In this document: one piece after another, positions 7,201 to 14,617 of the stretch | Layout: every line of letters starts with the position of its first letter | Position numbering within the stretch: position 1 is the stretch's first letter | DNA from: a bacterium | GTDB taxonomy: Bacteria > Atribacterota > Phoenicimicrobiia > Phoenicimicrobiales > Phoenicimicrobiaceae | Assembly (NCBI GenBank): GCA_018819665.1 | Contig: JAHJOY010000157.1 | Location: 1 to 14,872 of the forward strand | Direction: 5' to 3' | Length of the DNA: 14,872 nt | Notes under the pieces: model-generated | What the model was told of the DNA's origin: nothing | The model's input: only the letters and a program-made list of their open reading frames with translations | Databases searched by the model: none | Position numbers and translations under genes: made by a program

Positions 7201-8322
7201 ATGAAATACAGGGATATCCGGGAAATATCAATGAATTTTATCCCCATAGCGGCATTCTTACTCGCGTTACTAATTGGGGCAATAATGATTGCCTTTCTCG
7301 GAGTAAATCCCCTGGTTGCTTACCATGCCCTGCTCAACGGTGCGTTTGGAAGCATAAATGCTTTAGCAGATACAGTAGTCAAGGCAACTCCCTTGCTTTT
7401 CGTAGGTTTGGGAATCTGCATTGCCTTTCGTGCTGGTGTATTAAACATTGGTGGTGAGGGTCAACTTGTAGTTGGAGCTCTCTCTGCAACCATAATTTGT
7501 CTTGTATTTCCAAATTTAACAGGTTGGATACTGATTTTAATCGCTTTGTTTTTTGGATTCCTTGGTGGAGCGATATGGGCAGGAATTGCTGGATTTCTTA
7601 AAGCTTATTTTAATGTAAACGAAATCCTAAGCACAATCATGCTGAATTATATTGCGGTTTATGGGATGAATTATCTTCTTCGTGGGCCGATAATGGACCC
7701 TCTCCAAGTAAAACTAGGTTCCTTTATTCCTCAGACCGCACGTTTATCTCAAGCAGTTGATCTTCCTCGCTTTATTCCTACTCGTCTTCATCTTGGAACA
7801 ATAATTGCAATTTTTTTTGCTATTCTTGTTTACATTTTTCTCTGGCGGACGACAATTGGCTTCCGTATCCGTATGATAGGACAAAATATACAAGCCTCAA
7901 GAGCGTCTGGAATTAATGTACAGAAGTATATGGTCCTTGCTTTTTTCTTAAGTGGAGCTTTAGTGGGGTTAGGTGGAGCAATTGAAGTGATTGGGGTTCA
8001 TCACCGGATGTTCACCGATGGTTCCGCAACTGGTTTTACTGGTAGTGCAGGATTTAATGGGATTGTAGCTGCTTTGTTTGGCCAACTTCATCCTATTGGA
8101 ACAATTCCAGCTTCCTTGTTATTAGGAGCACTCCTTACTGGAGCAAATAAGATGCAAAGAGTAGTACAAGTGCCTTCTGCATTGATTGGTGCTTTGAACG
8201 GTCTGATTGTAATCTTTGTAGTAGGAAGTGAGTATCTACGCCGTCGTCAGACTCGGCGGGTGGAACGAATTATGAAAGTGGAACATAATTCTAAGAATAA
8301 AAATAAAAAGGAGGACAAGTAA
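7201..8322 (+). CDS. BMP-family ABC transporter permease, first subunit
   Basis: Inner-membrane subunit of a nucleoside-type (YufP/NupP-like) importer of the BPD_transp_2 family. It has 373 residues with a hydrophobic N-terminal helix (12-33) and the family signature FRAGVLNIGGEGQ (77-88). About ten membrane segments can be followed, and the usual ILSTIMLNYIA and GINVQKYM stretches are present. The last 25 residues are Lys- and Arg-rich and cytoplasmic. The stop overlaps the start of the next permease by one base (TAATG), with AAGGAGG inside the 3' end of this gene. The ribosome site of its own start is weak (AAAGGTAG). Substrate is inferred from the family; related systems carry purine or pyrimidine nucleosides, and autoinducer or ribose relatives cannot be excluded. 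Confidence 0.9.
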   Translation: MKYRDIREISMNFIPIAAFLLALLIGAIMIAFLGVNPLVAYHALLNGAFGSINALADTVVKATPLLFVGLGICIAFRAGVLNIGGEGQLVVGALSATIICLVFPNLTGWILILIALFFGFLGGAIWAGIAGFLKAYFNVNEILSTIMLNYIAVYGMNYLLRGPIMDPLQVKLGSFIPQTARLSQAVDLPRFIPTRLHLGTIIAIFFAILVYIFLWRTTIGFRIRMIGQNIQASRASGINVQKYMVLAFFLSGALVGLGGAIEVIGVHHRMFTDGSATGFTGSAGFNGIVAALFGQLHPIGTIPASLLLGALLTGANKMQRVVQVPSALIGALNGLIVIFVVGSEYLRRRQTRRVERIMKVEHNSKNKNKKEDK

Positions 8323-9239
8323 TGGAAGCAATTATTATTGGGGTTTTAAAATCTGCAATTCGTCTTGCAACTCCCTATCTCTACGCTTCCATTGGGGAAA
8401 CAATAGGACAGTTGAGTGGTGTCCTTAATCTTGGGGTGGATGGTGTTATGCTTATGGGAGCCTTTAGTGCTTTCTTTACAGTTCTTAAGACTGGAAATCT
8501 TGGACTTGGTTTGTTAGTTGCAATAGTGGTTGGGGGGATATTTGGTCTTCTGATTGCTTTTGTTAATGTTACCTTAAAAGCTCAGCAGGGGATTAGTGGG
8601 ATTGGGTTTTACATATTTGGTCTCGGGCTAAGCAGTCTTTTATTTAGAACTATGATAGGAACAGTACAAACAGTAAGCGGTTTTTCTCCTTTGTCTATCC
8701 CCTTGCTTTCTAACATTCCGATTGTGGGCGAAATCTTTTTCCGTCAAAATATCCTGGTATATGGTGCATTTGCCCTGGTTCCTATCTCCTGGTTTATATT
8801 GAATAAGACACCTTTGGGCCTTAGTATTCGAGCTGTAGGGCAACACCCGGAGGCAGCTGATTCATTAGGGGTTAATATTGTGCGTATTCGTTATTTAACG
8901 GTAATATTTGGTGGAATGCTCTCGGGGATTGCCGGTGCATCTCTTTCTATTGCACTGCTTAATGTATTTCAGCAAAATTTAACTAATGGGATGGGCTTTA
9001 TTGCCGTTGCCCTGGTATATTTCGGAGCATGGCGTCCTTTAAGTGTTCTCAGCGGTGCACTTCTATTCAGCACTGTAAATGCTATTCAAATATGGATTCA
9101 GGTAAAAGGGATTAATATTCCCTCTGATTTTACTTTGATGTTACCCTATATTGTTACTATTGTGGTACTCGCCGCTATGGCTAAACGCTACGTACGTCCG
9201 CCTAAAGCATTAAACAAACCATTTGAGCGGGGGGAATAA
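8322..9239 (+). CDS. BMP-family ABC transporter permease, second subunit
   Basis: Partner membrane subunit (YufQ/NupQ-like, BPD_transp_2). Its 305 residues include the diagnostic ASIGETIGQLSGVLNLGVDG stretch (22-41), parallel to the NIGGEGQ motif of the first subunit. The EAA-like coupling segment GLSIRAVGQHPEAADSLGVN is near residues 165-185. The start codon is fused to the preceding stop, so the two permeases are translationally coupled. The protein ends in a basic, Pro-containing tail (KRYVRPPKALNKPFERGE). An 85-base gap follows before the binding protein, holding GGAGGTGG (9247-9254) and a second AGGAGG (9315-9320) that serves the next ATG. Confidence 0.92.
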   Translation: MEAIIIGVLKSAIRLATPYLYASIGETIGQLSGVLNLGVDGVMLMGAFSAFFTVLKTGNLGLGLLVAIVVGGIFGLLIAFVNVTLKAQQGISGIGFYIFGLGLSSLLFRTMIGTVQTVSGFSPLSIPLLSNIPIVGEIFFRQNILVYGAFALVPISWFILNKTPLGLSIRAVGQHPEAADSLGVNIVRIRYLTVIFGGMLSGIAGASLSIALLNVFQQNLTNGMGFIAVALVYFGAWRPLSVLSGALLFSTVNAIQIWIQVKGINIPSDFTLMLPYIVTIVVLAAMAKRYVRPPKALNKPFERGE

Positions 9240-9324
9240 TAAAAGAGGAGGTGGCAAATAAAATAAAAAGCTTTAGAAGAAAAATGTTTTTCTGTATTCT
9301 AAAATAAAAAGATAGGAGGATAAA

Positions 9325-10290
9325 ATGATGAAGTGTAAAAAAAATATAATAATTATTGTTATGATAAGTATTCTTGTTTTCTCTCTTGGGTTCGGAGCAA
9401 ATGCGAAAGCCTTTCGGGTAGCGGTTATCATGCCAAGTTCCATCAATGATCTGGCCTTCAGCCAGAGCATGTACGATGCCATGGTCGCGATCCAAGAGGA
9501 GATGGGTAAGGAAGAATTTCAATTTGTCTATTCGGAGAGCATGTTTGTGGTAGCGGACGCTGCTGCTGCTATTCGAGACTATGCCAGCGAGGGATATGAC
9601 CTGGTAATTGCCCATGGTTCGCAGTATGGAAGCTCCTTGGTGGAAATCGCCCCCGATTTTCCCAACACGAGCTTCGCCTGGGGAACGACGGTAAACACCT
9701 TCTCCGATCAGGGGATCACGAATATATTCGCTTACGAGGCGCGCTCTGAGGAAGGAGGCTACGTCAGCGGTGTTCTGGCAGCGAAACTCTCCCAGACTGG
9801 GATCATCGGGGTGATCGGCCCGATTGAGACCGGTGACGCTAAGCTGTACGTCGAAGGATTCAAGGCTGGGGTGCTGGCAACCAAGCCGGATGCTCAAGTG
9901 AACATTAGCTGGATTGGTTCTTTCAGCGACGTCGCCCTCGCTTCCGAGGCTGCACAGACGCACATCAACGTTGGAGCCGACGTCCTCACCGGGACAGCCC
10001 AAATGGTAGTTGGAGCCATCGGGGTAGCGCGCCAGCGCGGGGTCCTCTGGTTCGGGACACAGGCCGATCAAACATCACTTGCTCCCGAGGTCGTCGTCGC
10101 CAACCAGGTCTACGACTGGACCGTGGCTCTCAAGCCGATGATCCAGTTGGTCAGAGAGGGGACGAGGGGCGGGAGCGCTTACGTACTCACCCTGGCTAAC
10201 GGAGGTCTCAAGATCGTCGTGAACCAGGAGGCACTTGTAAGAAAGACGATCCAGGACATTATCGAAGGAAAAATCGATATCGAGTTATGA
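9325..10290 (+). CDS. BMP-family substrate-binding protein (PnrA-like), compositionally foreign
   Basis: Periplasmic receptor of the nucleoside-type importer. It has 321 residues with a signal peptide at 1-28 (KCKKNIIIIVMISILVFSL, cleavage near ANA or AKA) and no lipobox at the cleavage site. The BMP fold is recognised by VAVIMPSSINDLAFSQSMYD (33-52), GYDLVIAHGSQYG (90-102), SEEGGYVSGVLAAK (141-154), GFKAGV (178-183) and LANGGLKIVVN (290-300). Base use is odd. The signal-peptide codons are AT-rich, whereas the mature part uses GTC, ATC, CTC and GAG heavily; bases 9781-9840 and 10141-10200 each have 37 G or C of 60, against 26 of 60 at 8341-8400 in the adjacent permease gene. A stub of a second, AT-rich homologue begins inside its stop codon. 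AGGAGG at 9315-9320 sets the start. Confidence 0.9.
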   Translation: MMKCKKNIIIIVMISILVFSLGFGANAKAFRVAVIMPSSINDLAFSQSMYDAMVAIQEEMGKEEFQFVYSESMFVVADAAAAIRDYASEGYDLVIAHGSQYGSSLVEIAPDFPNTSFAWGTTVNTFSDQGITNIFAYEARSEEGGYVSGVLAAKLSQTGIIGVIGPIETGDAKLYVEGFKAGVLATKPDAQVNISWIGSFSDVALASEAAQTHINVGADVLTGTAQMVVGAIGVARQRGVLWFGTQADQTSLAPEVVVANQVYDWTVALKPMIQLVREGTRGGSAYVLTLANGGLKIVVNQEALVRKTIQDIIEGKIDIEL

Positions 10291-10535
10291 GTACTTGTCC
10301 GGGGCGTCCAACTCCTCTTGCCCCCAAGAATGTAGTTTCTAATGTAGATGTTGTTTGGACAATTGCACTCAGGCCGATGATTGAAATGATTAAGAAGGGA
10401 GAGAGAGGAGGGAAAATCTTTACTCTTAACTTAGCTAACGGCGGCCTCAAAATTATCGTAAATGACGAAGCGCTTGTAGGCAAAACTATTGAGGATGTAG
10501 TTAAAGGAAACATTGAGGTCAAAGTAGAGAAGTAA
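10069..10535 (+). repeat. Imperfect direct duplication of the BMP C-terminal coding segment
   Basis: Bases 10069-10290 and 10308-10535 code for the same BMP C-terminal segment, offset by 239 bases and alignable codon for codon from CAA/CCA at 10069 and 10308. Protein identity is high, but third positions differ widely: GC-ending in the first copy, A- or T-ending in the second. The copies therefore diverged before being brought together and are not a recent local duplication. Confidence 0.75.
10287..10535 (+). pseudogene. C-terminal stub of a second BMP-family binding protein
   Basis: From about base 10309 this 82-codon frame aligns without gaps to the last 73 residues of the preceding binding protein. 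PTPLAPKNVVSNVDVVWTIA matches QTSLAPEVVVANQVYDWTVA, followed by LRPMIEMIKKGERGG and LANGGLKIIVNDEALVGKTI. The first eight codons (MSTCPGRP) have no counterpart. ATG 10287 overlaps the upstream TGA (ATGA), probably by chance. Signal peptide and about three quarters of the binding domain are missing, so it cannot bind substrate alone. Unlike its neighbour it has the local AT-rich composition (22 G or C of 60 at 10381-10440). It is most simply the leftover 3' end of the original gene. Expression by translational coupling is possible but unproven. Confidence 0.8.
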
Positions 10536-10581
10536 AGAAAGATTAAGAGTGCCCATACGGAGCTCTGGTTTACATTTTAAT

Positions 10582-12141
10582 ATGAAAAAAGATATATCTA
10601 AAATAACAAATTTAACCAAAGTCGAAAAATTAGAGATGCGGGGAATAGTTAAGCAGTTCCCGGGTGTGCTGGCGAATGACCGAATTGATTTTGATGTTCG
10701 TGCAGGAGAAGTTCATACCCTTCTTGGCGAAAACGGAGCTGGGAAAAGTACCCTGATGAAAATCCTTTACGGCATATATCACCAGGATAAAGGTGAAATT
10801 TATGTTAACGAAAAATTGGTTAACATTCGTTCTCCGCTGGATGCAATTCGACTGGGGATTGGGATGGTGCACCAGCATTTTATGCTTGTCCCTACCCTTA
10901 CCGTAGCAGAAAATGTCGCCTTAGGGCTTCGGTCCTCACGAAAATATCTTCTTGACCTTGATGTTGTCTCAGAACGTATTAGAGAACTGGCCAAAGATCA
11001 CGGGCTGTATGTTGACCCGGAGGCAAAAGTATGGCAACTCTCCGTAGGAGAACAACAACGAGTGGAAATAATAAAGATCTTATATCGCGGAGCTTCTCTC
11101 CTTATCTTGGATGAACCAACTGCTGTTCTTACTCCGCAAGAGGTGGAAGAACTCTTTCGCGTCTTGCGGAGTATGGTAAAGAGAGGGTATACTATTATTT
11201 TTATCAGCCATAAACTTCGCGAAGTTCTATCGTTGAGCAATCGCATAACGATACTACGTGATGGTCATGTAGTGAAGACTCTTCCTACCGCTGAAGCAAC
11301 TCAAGAGAAACTTGCTCGCCTTATGGTGGGGAGAGAAGTTCTCTTGCAAGTTGAACATCCTTCAGTAAAACTTGGGAGAGCAACTCTTGTTTTAGAAGGA
11401 ATTTGGGTTCAGGGAGATGAAGGCCTTCCTGCTCTACGGGGAATTGACCTTGAAGTACGTTCTGGTGAGATTCTTGGAATTGCTGGGGTCTCGGGAAATG
11501 GTCAAAGTGAACTTGCAGAAGTCATTGCAGGTCTGCGGAAACCTACAAAGGGCAAAGTGTATATAAAAGGGACAGAGGTTACCAATTGGGCTCCTTCTCA
11601 ACTTCTCGAGTATGGCCTTTCTTATATTCCCGAAGAACGAATACGAGATGGTATAGTACAGGAATTTACTGTAGAGGAAAACCTGATTCTTAAAGATCAT
11701 ATACATCAACCTTATGCTAATGGAATATTTATGAATTTCAAAAACATTGCCCGGGAAAGCGAGCGTCTAATAAGTGACTTTGATATCAGGACTCCTTCCC
11801 GCTATACTTCCTTAAAAAGCTTATCCGGCGGAAATATCCAAAAATTAATCCTGGCAAGAGAACTCTCCCGAAAACCCGGTGTTCTGATTGCCTCTCAACC
11901 TACGCGCGGCTTAGATGTCAGTGCTACGGAATATGTTCATCGTCAACTGATTGAACAGAGGACAAAATTAAAAACGGCAACTCTTCTTATTTCTGATGAC
12001 CTGGACGAAATTTTATCACTCGCTGACCGTATTGCAGTTATCTACGAAGGCAAGATTATGGGAGTGGTAAAACGAAACGAAGTCAGTGTTGGGGAATTGG
12101 GTATGATGATGGGAGGAGTACACAAAGATAAGATAAAATAA
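10582..12141 (+). CDS. BMP-family ABC transporter double ATP-binding protein (YufO-like)
   Basis: Cytoplasmic ATPase with two nucleotide-binding domains in one chain, driving the two permeases above. From ATG 10582 it is 519 residues. Domain 1 is complete: Walker A GENGAGKST (49-57), signature LSVGE (153-157), Walker B LLILDE (173-178) and His 210. Domain 2 is degenerate as in the sugar and nucleoside families: GVSGNGQS (302-309) has Gln for the Walker Lys, Walker B reads VLIASQPTRGLD with Gln for the catalytic Glu, and SDD replaces the switch His; its signature LSGGN (414-418) remains. One catalytic site is therefore expected. The start is uncertain: GTG 10549 and ATG 10636 are in frame, none has a strong ribosome site, and relatives begin near KLEMRGIVKQFPG. 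It follows the binding-protein stub by under 50 bases. Confidence 0.92.
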   Translation: MKKDISKITNLTKVEKLEMRGIVKQFPGVLANDRIDFDVRAGEVHTLLGENGAGKSTLMKILYGIYHQDKGEIYVNEKLVNIRSPLDAIRLGIGMVHQHFMLVPTLTVAENVALGLRSSRKYLLDLDVVSERIRELAKDHGLYVDPEAKVWQLSVGEQQRVEIIKILYRGASLLILDEPTAVLTPQEVEELFRVLRSMVKRGYTIIFISHKLREVLSLSNRITILRDGHVVKTLPTAEATQEKLARLMVGREVLLQVEHPSVKLGRATLVLEGIWVQGDEGLPALRGIDLEVRSGEILGIAGVSGNGQSELAEVIAGLRKPTKGKVYIKGTEVTNWAPSQLLEYGLSYIPEERIRDGIVQEFTVEENLILKDHIHQPYANGIFMNFKNIARESERLISDFDIRTPSRYTSLKSLSGGNIQKLILARELSRKPGVLIASQPTRGLDVSATEYVHRQLIEQRTKLKTATLLISDDLDEILSLADRIAVIYEGKIMGVVKRNEVSVGELGMMMGGVHKDKIK

Positions 12142-12177
12142 GCGGACTGATTCTTTATTTTAGGAGATCTAAAAAAA

Positions 12178-14136
12178 ATGAAAGATACGAAAAAGACCGA
12201 AGAACAACTCATTACCGAATTAGCAGAATCAGAAGAAAAATATAGAATTCAGGTAGAAATGGCTACTGACGCTGTTTTTTTGGAGACAGTAGAAGGTCGC
12301 GTACTTGAATGTAATACTGCCGGAACAAAAATGTTCGGCTACACTAAGGAAGAAATAGTCGGTTTAGCTATTGCCGACTTAGTTCCTGAAGAGTTTGCCA
12401 AGACATTACCTAAAATTATTACCGAAAAAGAAACAACCTATGGTAAATTCGTAGCACGTATTAGTAAAAAGAAAGACGGTACTATTTTCCCTACGGAAAT
12501 TGCTACCAAGCTTATCAACATTGGAAATAAACCTAGACTTATAGTTTATATCCGTGATATCACCGAACGCAAGAGAGCCGAAAAGAAACGAAAATCATTA
12601 CTAAAAAAGGAACGGGAGCAACATTTAAAGGCAGAGACATTAGCTAAAGTTGCTCTTATTCTTACCTCAAAACTCAGCCTCTCGGATGTATTAGAGGAGG
12701 TGTTTCGACAAGTAAAACGTCTTGTCCCTTATTCTGCCTGTAACGTTTTCCTTATTGAAAAAGGAGGATTATATAATGTTCATTCAGTGGGATACGATAA
12801 ATATGGTAGTAAAAAATTTGTAAATAATTTTACCTATCCAGTGGATAAACTTTCTCTGTATAAAGAAGTGATTAAATTAGCAAAACCCCTACTAATTACC
12901 GATACTTATAAGGATACCCGTTGGATTATTTTTAAGGAAACCAGCTGGATAAGATCACGTTTGTCTATGCCTGTCTGTTTAGGCAATAAAGTTGTAGGAT
13001 TATTGAACTTGGATGGTGATACCCCAGGTAAATTTGTTAAAGATGATATTAAAAAATTACAACCCTTAGTTAATGCAGCTGCGATAGCTTTGGAGAATGC
13101 TCGATTATTTGAAGAGGTTCGAAAAGAGATAACCGAACGTAAGCAGGTAGAAGAAAATGTGAAGAATGCAAAAGACGAACTGCAAATGATTATGGACTCT
13201 GTTCCTGCTATAATTTTTTATAAAGATACAGAAGGTAGAATTATCCGAGCAAACAAGACTCTGGCTAATTCGTTGAAGGTGCCTGTAAAAGATATAGTAG
13301 GCAAGACTGCAGAAGAGCTTTTTCCCAAGGAACAGGCTGAGAAAATGAGAAAAGATGATCGGGAAGTTATTATTTCCGGAAAACCAAAAAGGAATATCAT
13401 CCAACCTTATACAACACCTGACGGAATAAGATGGTTAATTACCGATAAGATACCTTATAGAGAGAAAGAAGGTAAAGTAACCGGTGTTATTGGTCTGTCT
13501 AAAGATATTACTGTACAGAGAAAAGCAGAACAAAAACTCCAACAAAGTTACCAGAGACTAAAAAAGACCATGGATGCAGCCATTGACACCATGTCTAAGA
13601 TAATAGAAGCCAAAGACCCCTATACCTCCGGTCACCAACACCGGGTCTGCCAATTAGCCGTTCCCCTTGTCCAAGAATTAGGCCTTCCTGAAGATAAGAT
13701 TGAAGGGATAAGGATAGCCTCCTTAATTCATGATATCGGAAAGATCGGCCTGCCCACTGAAATCTTGAGTAAGCCCAGTAAATTAACTGATATAGAATTT
13801 AGTCTAATCAAAGGGCATTCCCAAATAGGGTATGATATCTTAAAATCCATAGATTTCCCCTATTCTGTAGCTAAAATTATCCTTCAGCATCATGAAAGGT
13901 TAGATGGTTCAGGATATCCCCAGGGTCTTAAAGGTGAAGATATACTACTGGAAGCCAGAATTATAGGGTTAGCTGATGTGGTGGAAGCAATATCTTCCTT
14001 CCGTCCTTACCGACCTGCCTTAGGTATAGATAAAGCCTTAGAAGAAATCACCCAAAACAAAGGCATCCTCTATGACCCGGAAGTAGTAGACGCTTGCCTT
14101 AAGCTCTTCAAAGAGAAAGGCTTTAAATTTGAGTAA
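12178..14136 (+). CDS. PAS-GAF-PAS-HD-GYP c-di-GMP phosphodiesterase
   Basis: Cytosolic sensor enzyme of 652 residues that should hydrolyse c-di-GMP. Domains in order: a short helix (1-20), PAS (about 20-132, ending IRDITERKRAEK), a linker coil, GAF (about 165-310, ending AAIALENARLFEEV), a coil, PAS (about 335-450, with FYKDTEGRIIRANK), and HD-GYP (about 465-645). The phosphodiesterase centre is intact: GHQHR (485-489), HDIGKIGLP (518-526), H547, HHE (571-573) and GYP (579-581). No membrane segments are visible, so ligands are probably cytoplasmic, for example small molecules or redox cofactors. AGGAG about 10 bases before ATG sets the start. It lies 36 bases after the BMP ATPase and 17 bases before a microprotein gene, so it may be transcribed with both. 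With the GGDEF gene at the window start it gives opposing c-di-GMP activities. Confidence 0.93.
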   Translation: MKDTKKTEEQLITELAESEEKYRIQVEMATDAVFLETVEGRVLECNTAGTKMFGYTKEEIVGLAIADLVPEEFAKTLPKIITEKETTYGKFVARISKKKDGTIFPTEIATKLINIGNKPRLIVYIRDITERKRAEKKRKSLLKKEREQHLKAETLAKVALILTSKLSLSDVLEEVFRQVKRLVPYSACNVFLIEKGGLYNVHSVGYDKYGSKKFVNNFTYPVDKLSLYKEVIKLAKPLLITDTYKDTRWIIFKETSWIRSRLSMPVCLGNKVVGLLNLDGDTPGKFVKDDIKKLQPLVNAAAIALENARLFEEVRKEITERKQVEENVKNAKDELQMIMDSVPAIIFYKDTEGRIIRANKTLANSLKVPVKDIVGKTAEELFPKEQAEKMRKDDREVIISGKPKRNIIQPYTTPDGIRWLITDKIPYREKEGKVTGVIGLSKDITVQRKAEQKLQQSYQRLKKTMDAAIDTMSKIIEAKDPYTSGHQHRVCQLAVPLVQELGLPEDKIEGIRIASLIHDIGKIGLPTEILSKPSKLTDIEFSLIKGHSQIGYDILKSIDFPYSVAKIILQHHERLDGSGYPQGLKGEDILLEARIIGLADVVEAISSFRPYRPALGIDKALEEITQNKGILYDPEVVDACLKLFKEKGFKFE

Positions 14137-14153
14137 ACGAAGGAGAAAATCTT

Positions 14154-14279
14154 ATGGAAAAGAAAGAGCGACGTTCCGGGAAAGAACGAAGATCAGAGAA
14201 AGACCGCAGGAGATATAATGATCCGAATTATAAACTGACTTCTTTTTATCTTTCTTTATCTAATGTATTTATGTATTGA
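14154..14279 (+). CDS. Second arginine-repeat microprotein, with altered C-terminal half
   Basis: 41 residues. The first 27 closely match the 6986 microprotein: MEKKERRSGK, ERRSEK, DRRR, then YNDPNYK. The expected GPERR.. second half is replaced by LTSFYLSLSNVFMY, a hydrophobic tail unlike anything in the first copy. The first-half coding region keeps synonymous differences, so the copies are not recent. A ribosome site (AAGGAG, 14140-14145) sits nine bases before ATG. Starting 17 bases after the HD-GYP stop, it is very probably co-transcribed with that gene. Either the 3' half was lost by deletion and reads into unrelated DNA, or the shorter form is functional. No function is known to me. 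Confidence 0.55.
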   Translation: MEKKERRSGKERRSEKDRRRYNDPNYKLTSFYLSLSNVFMY

Positions 14280-14356
14280 TGCAGATAAGTAAGATTAACT
14301 ATTGTTGAAATATTCGATAAAGTGAATAAAAATAAGAATTTTATAGGAGGTGCGAA

Positions 14357-14563
14357 ATGGGAAGTGTATACAAAATTGTCGAAATTGTAGGTACCAGTGA
14401 AAAATCATGGGAGGACGCAGCAAGAGTTGCATTAGAGACTGCTTCTAAATCGATTGAGGAAATTAGGATAGCCGAAGTAAATAAGCTTGATATCAAAGTA
14501 GAGAAAGATGCTAAGCTAACTTTTAGGGCAAAATTAGATATTTCATTTAAATATAAAAAGTAG
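14357..14563 (+). CDS. Dodecin-family protein
   Basis: Dodecins are small proteins that assemble into hollow dodecamers and store or buffer flavins. This 68-residue protein has the normal length and pattern: VYKIVEIVGTSEKSWEDAA (4-22), a helix to about residue 33, then the beta strands IRIAEVNKLDIKVE and LTFRAKLDISFKYKK. The position of the flavin-stacking Trp in archaeal and Thermus-type proteins (LDWFEV) is Ile 38 here (IRIAEV), so classical flavin-dimer sandwiching is doubtful. Many bacterial dodecins share this non-Trp form. AGGAGGTG about nine bases before ATG gives a strong start. It stands alone between the microprotein and a transposase-like fragment, with a 77-base upstream gap showing only weak promoter-like matches. 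Confidence 0.9.
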   Translation: MGSVYKIVEIVGTSEKSWEDAARVALETASKSIEEIRIAEVNKLDIKVEKDAKLTFRAKLDISFKYKK

Positions 14564-14617
14564 AAATCATTAACAAATATTATTAAAAAATATCAACTCA
14601 ATGATTAATATAAATAA

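Noticed and set aside
9251..9307. 18-codon GTG frame VANKIKSFRRKMFFCILK between permease and binding protein, with GGAGG overlapping its start
   Set aside because: Very short, no homology visible, and the ribosome-like sequence is too close to the GTG.
9202..10071. 289-codon open frame on the minus strand across the BMP binding-protein gene
   Set aside because: It is the antisense shadow of a GC-rich coding region; its translation has no domain and the + strand protein is a clear BMP family member.
14305..14333. TTGAAA with A/T-rich -10 before dodecin
   Set aside because: The -10 is a poor match and the region is low-complexity AT.
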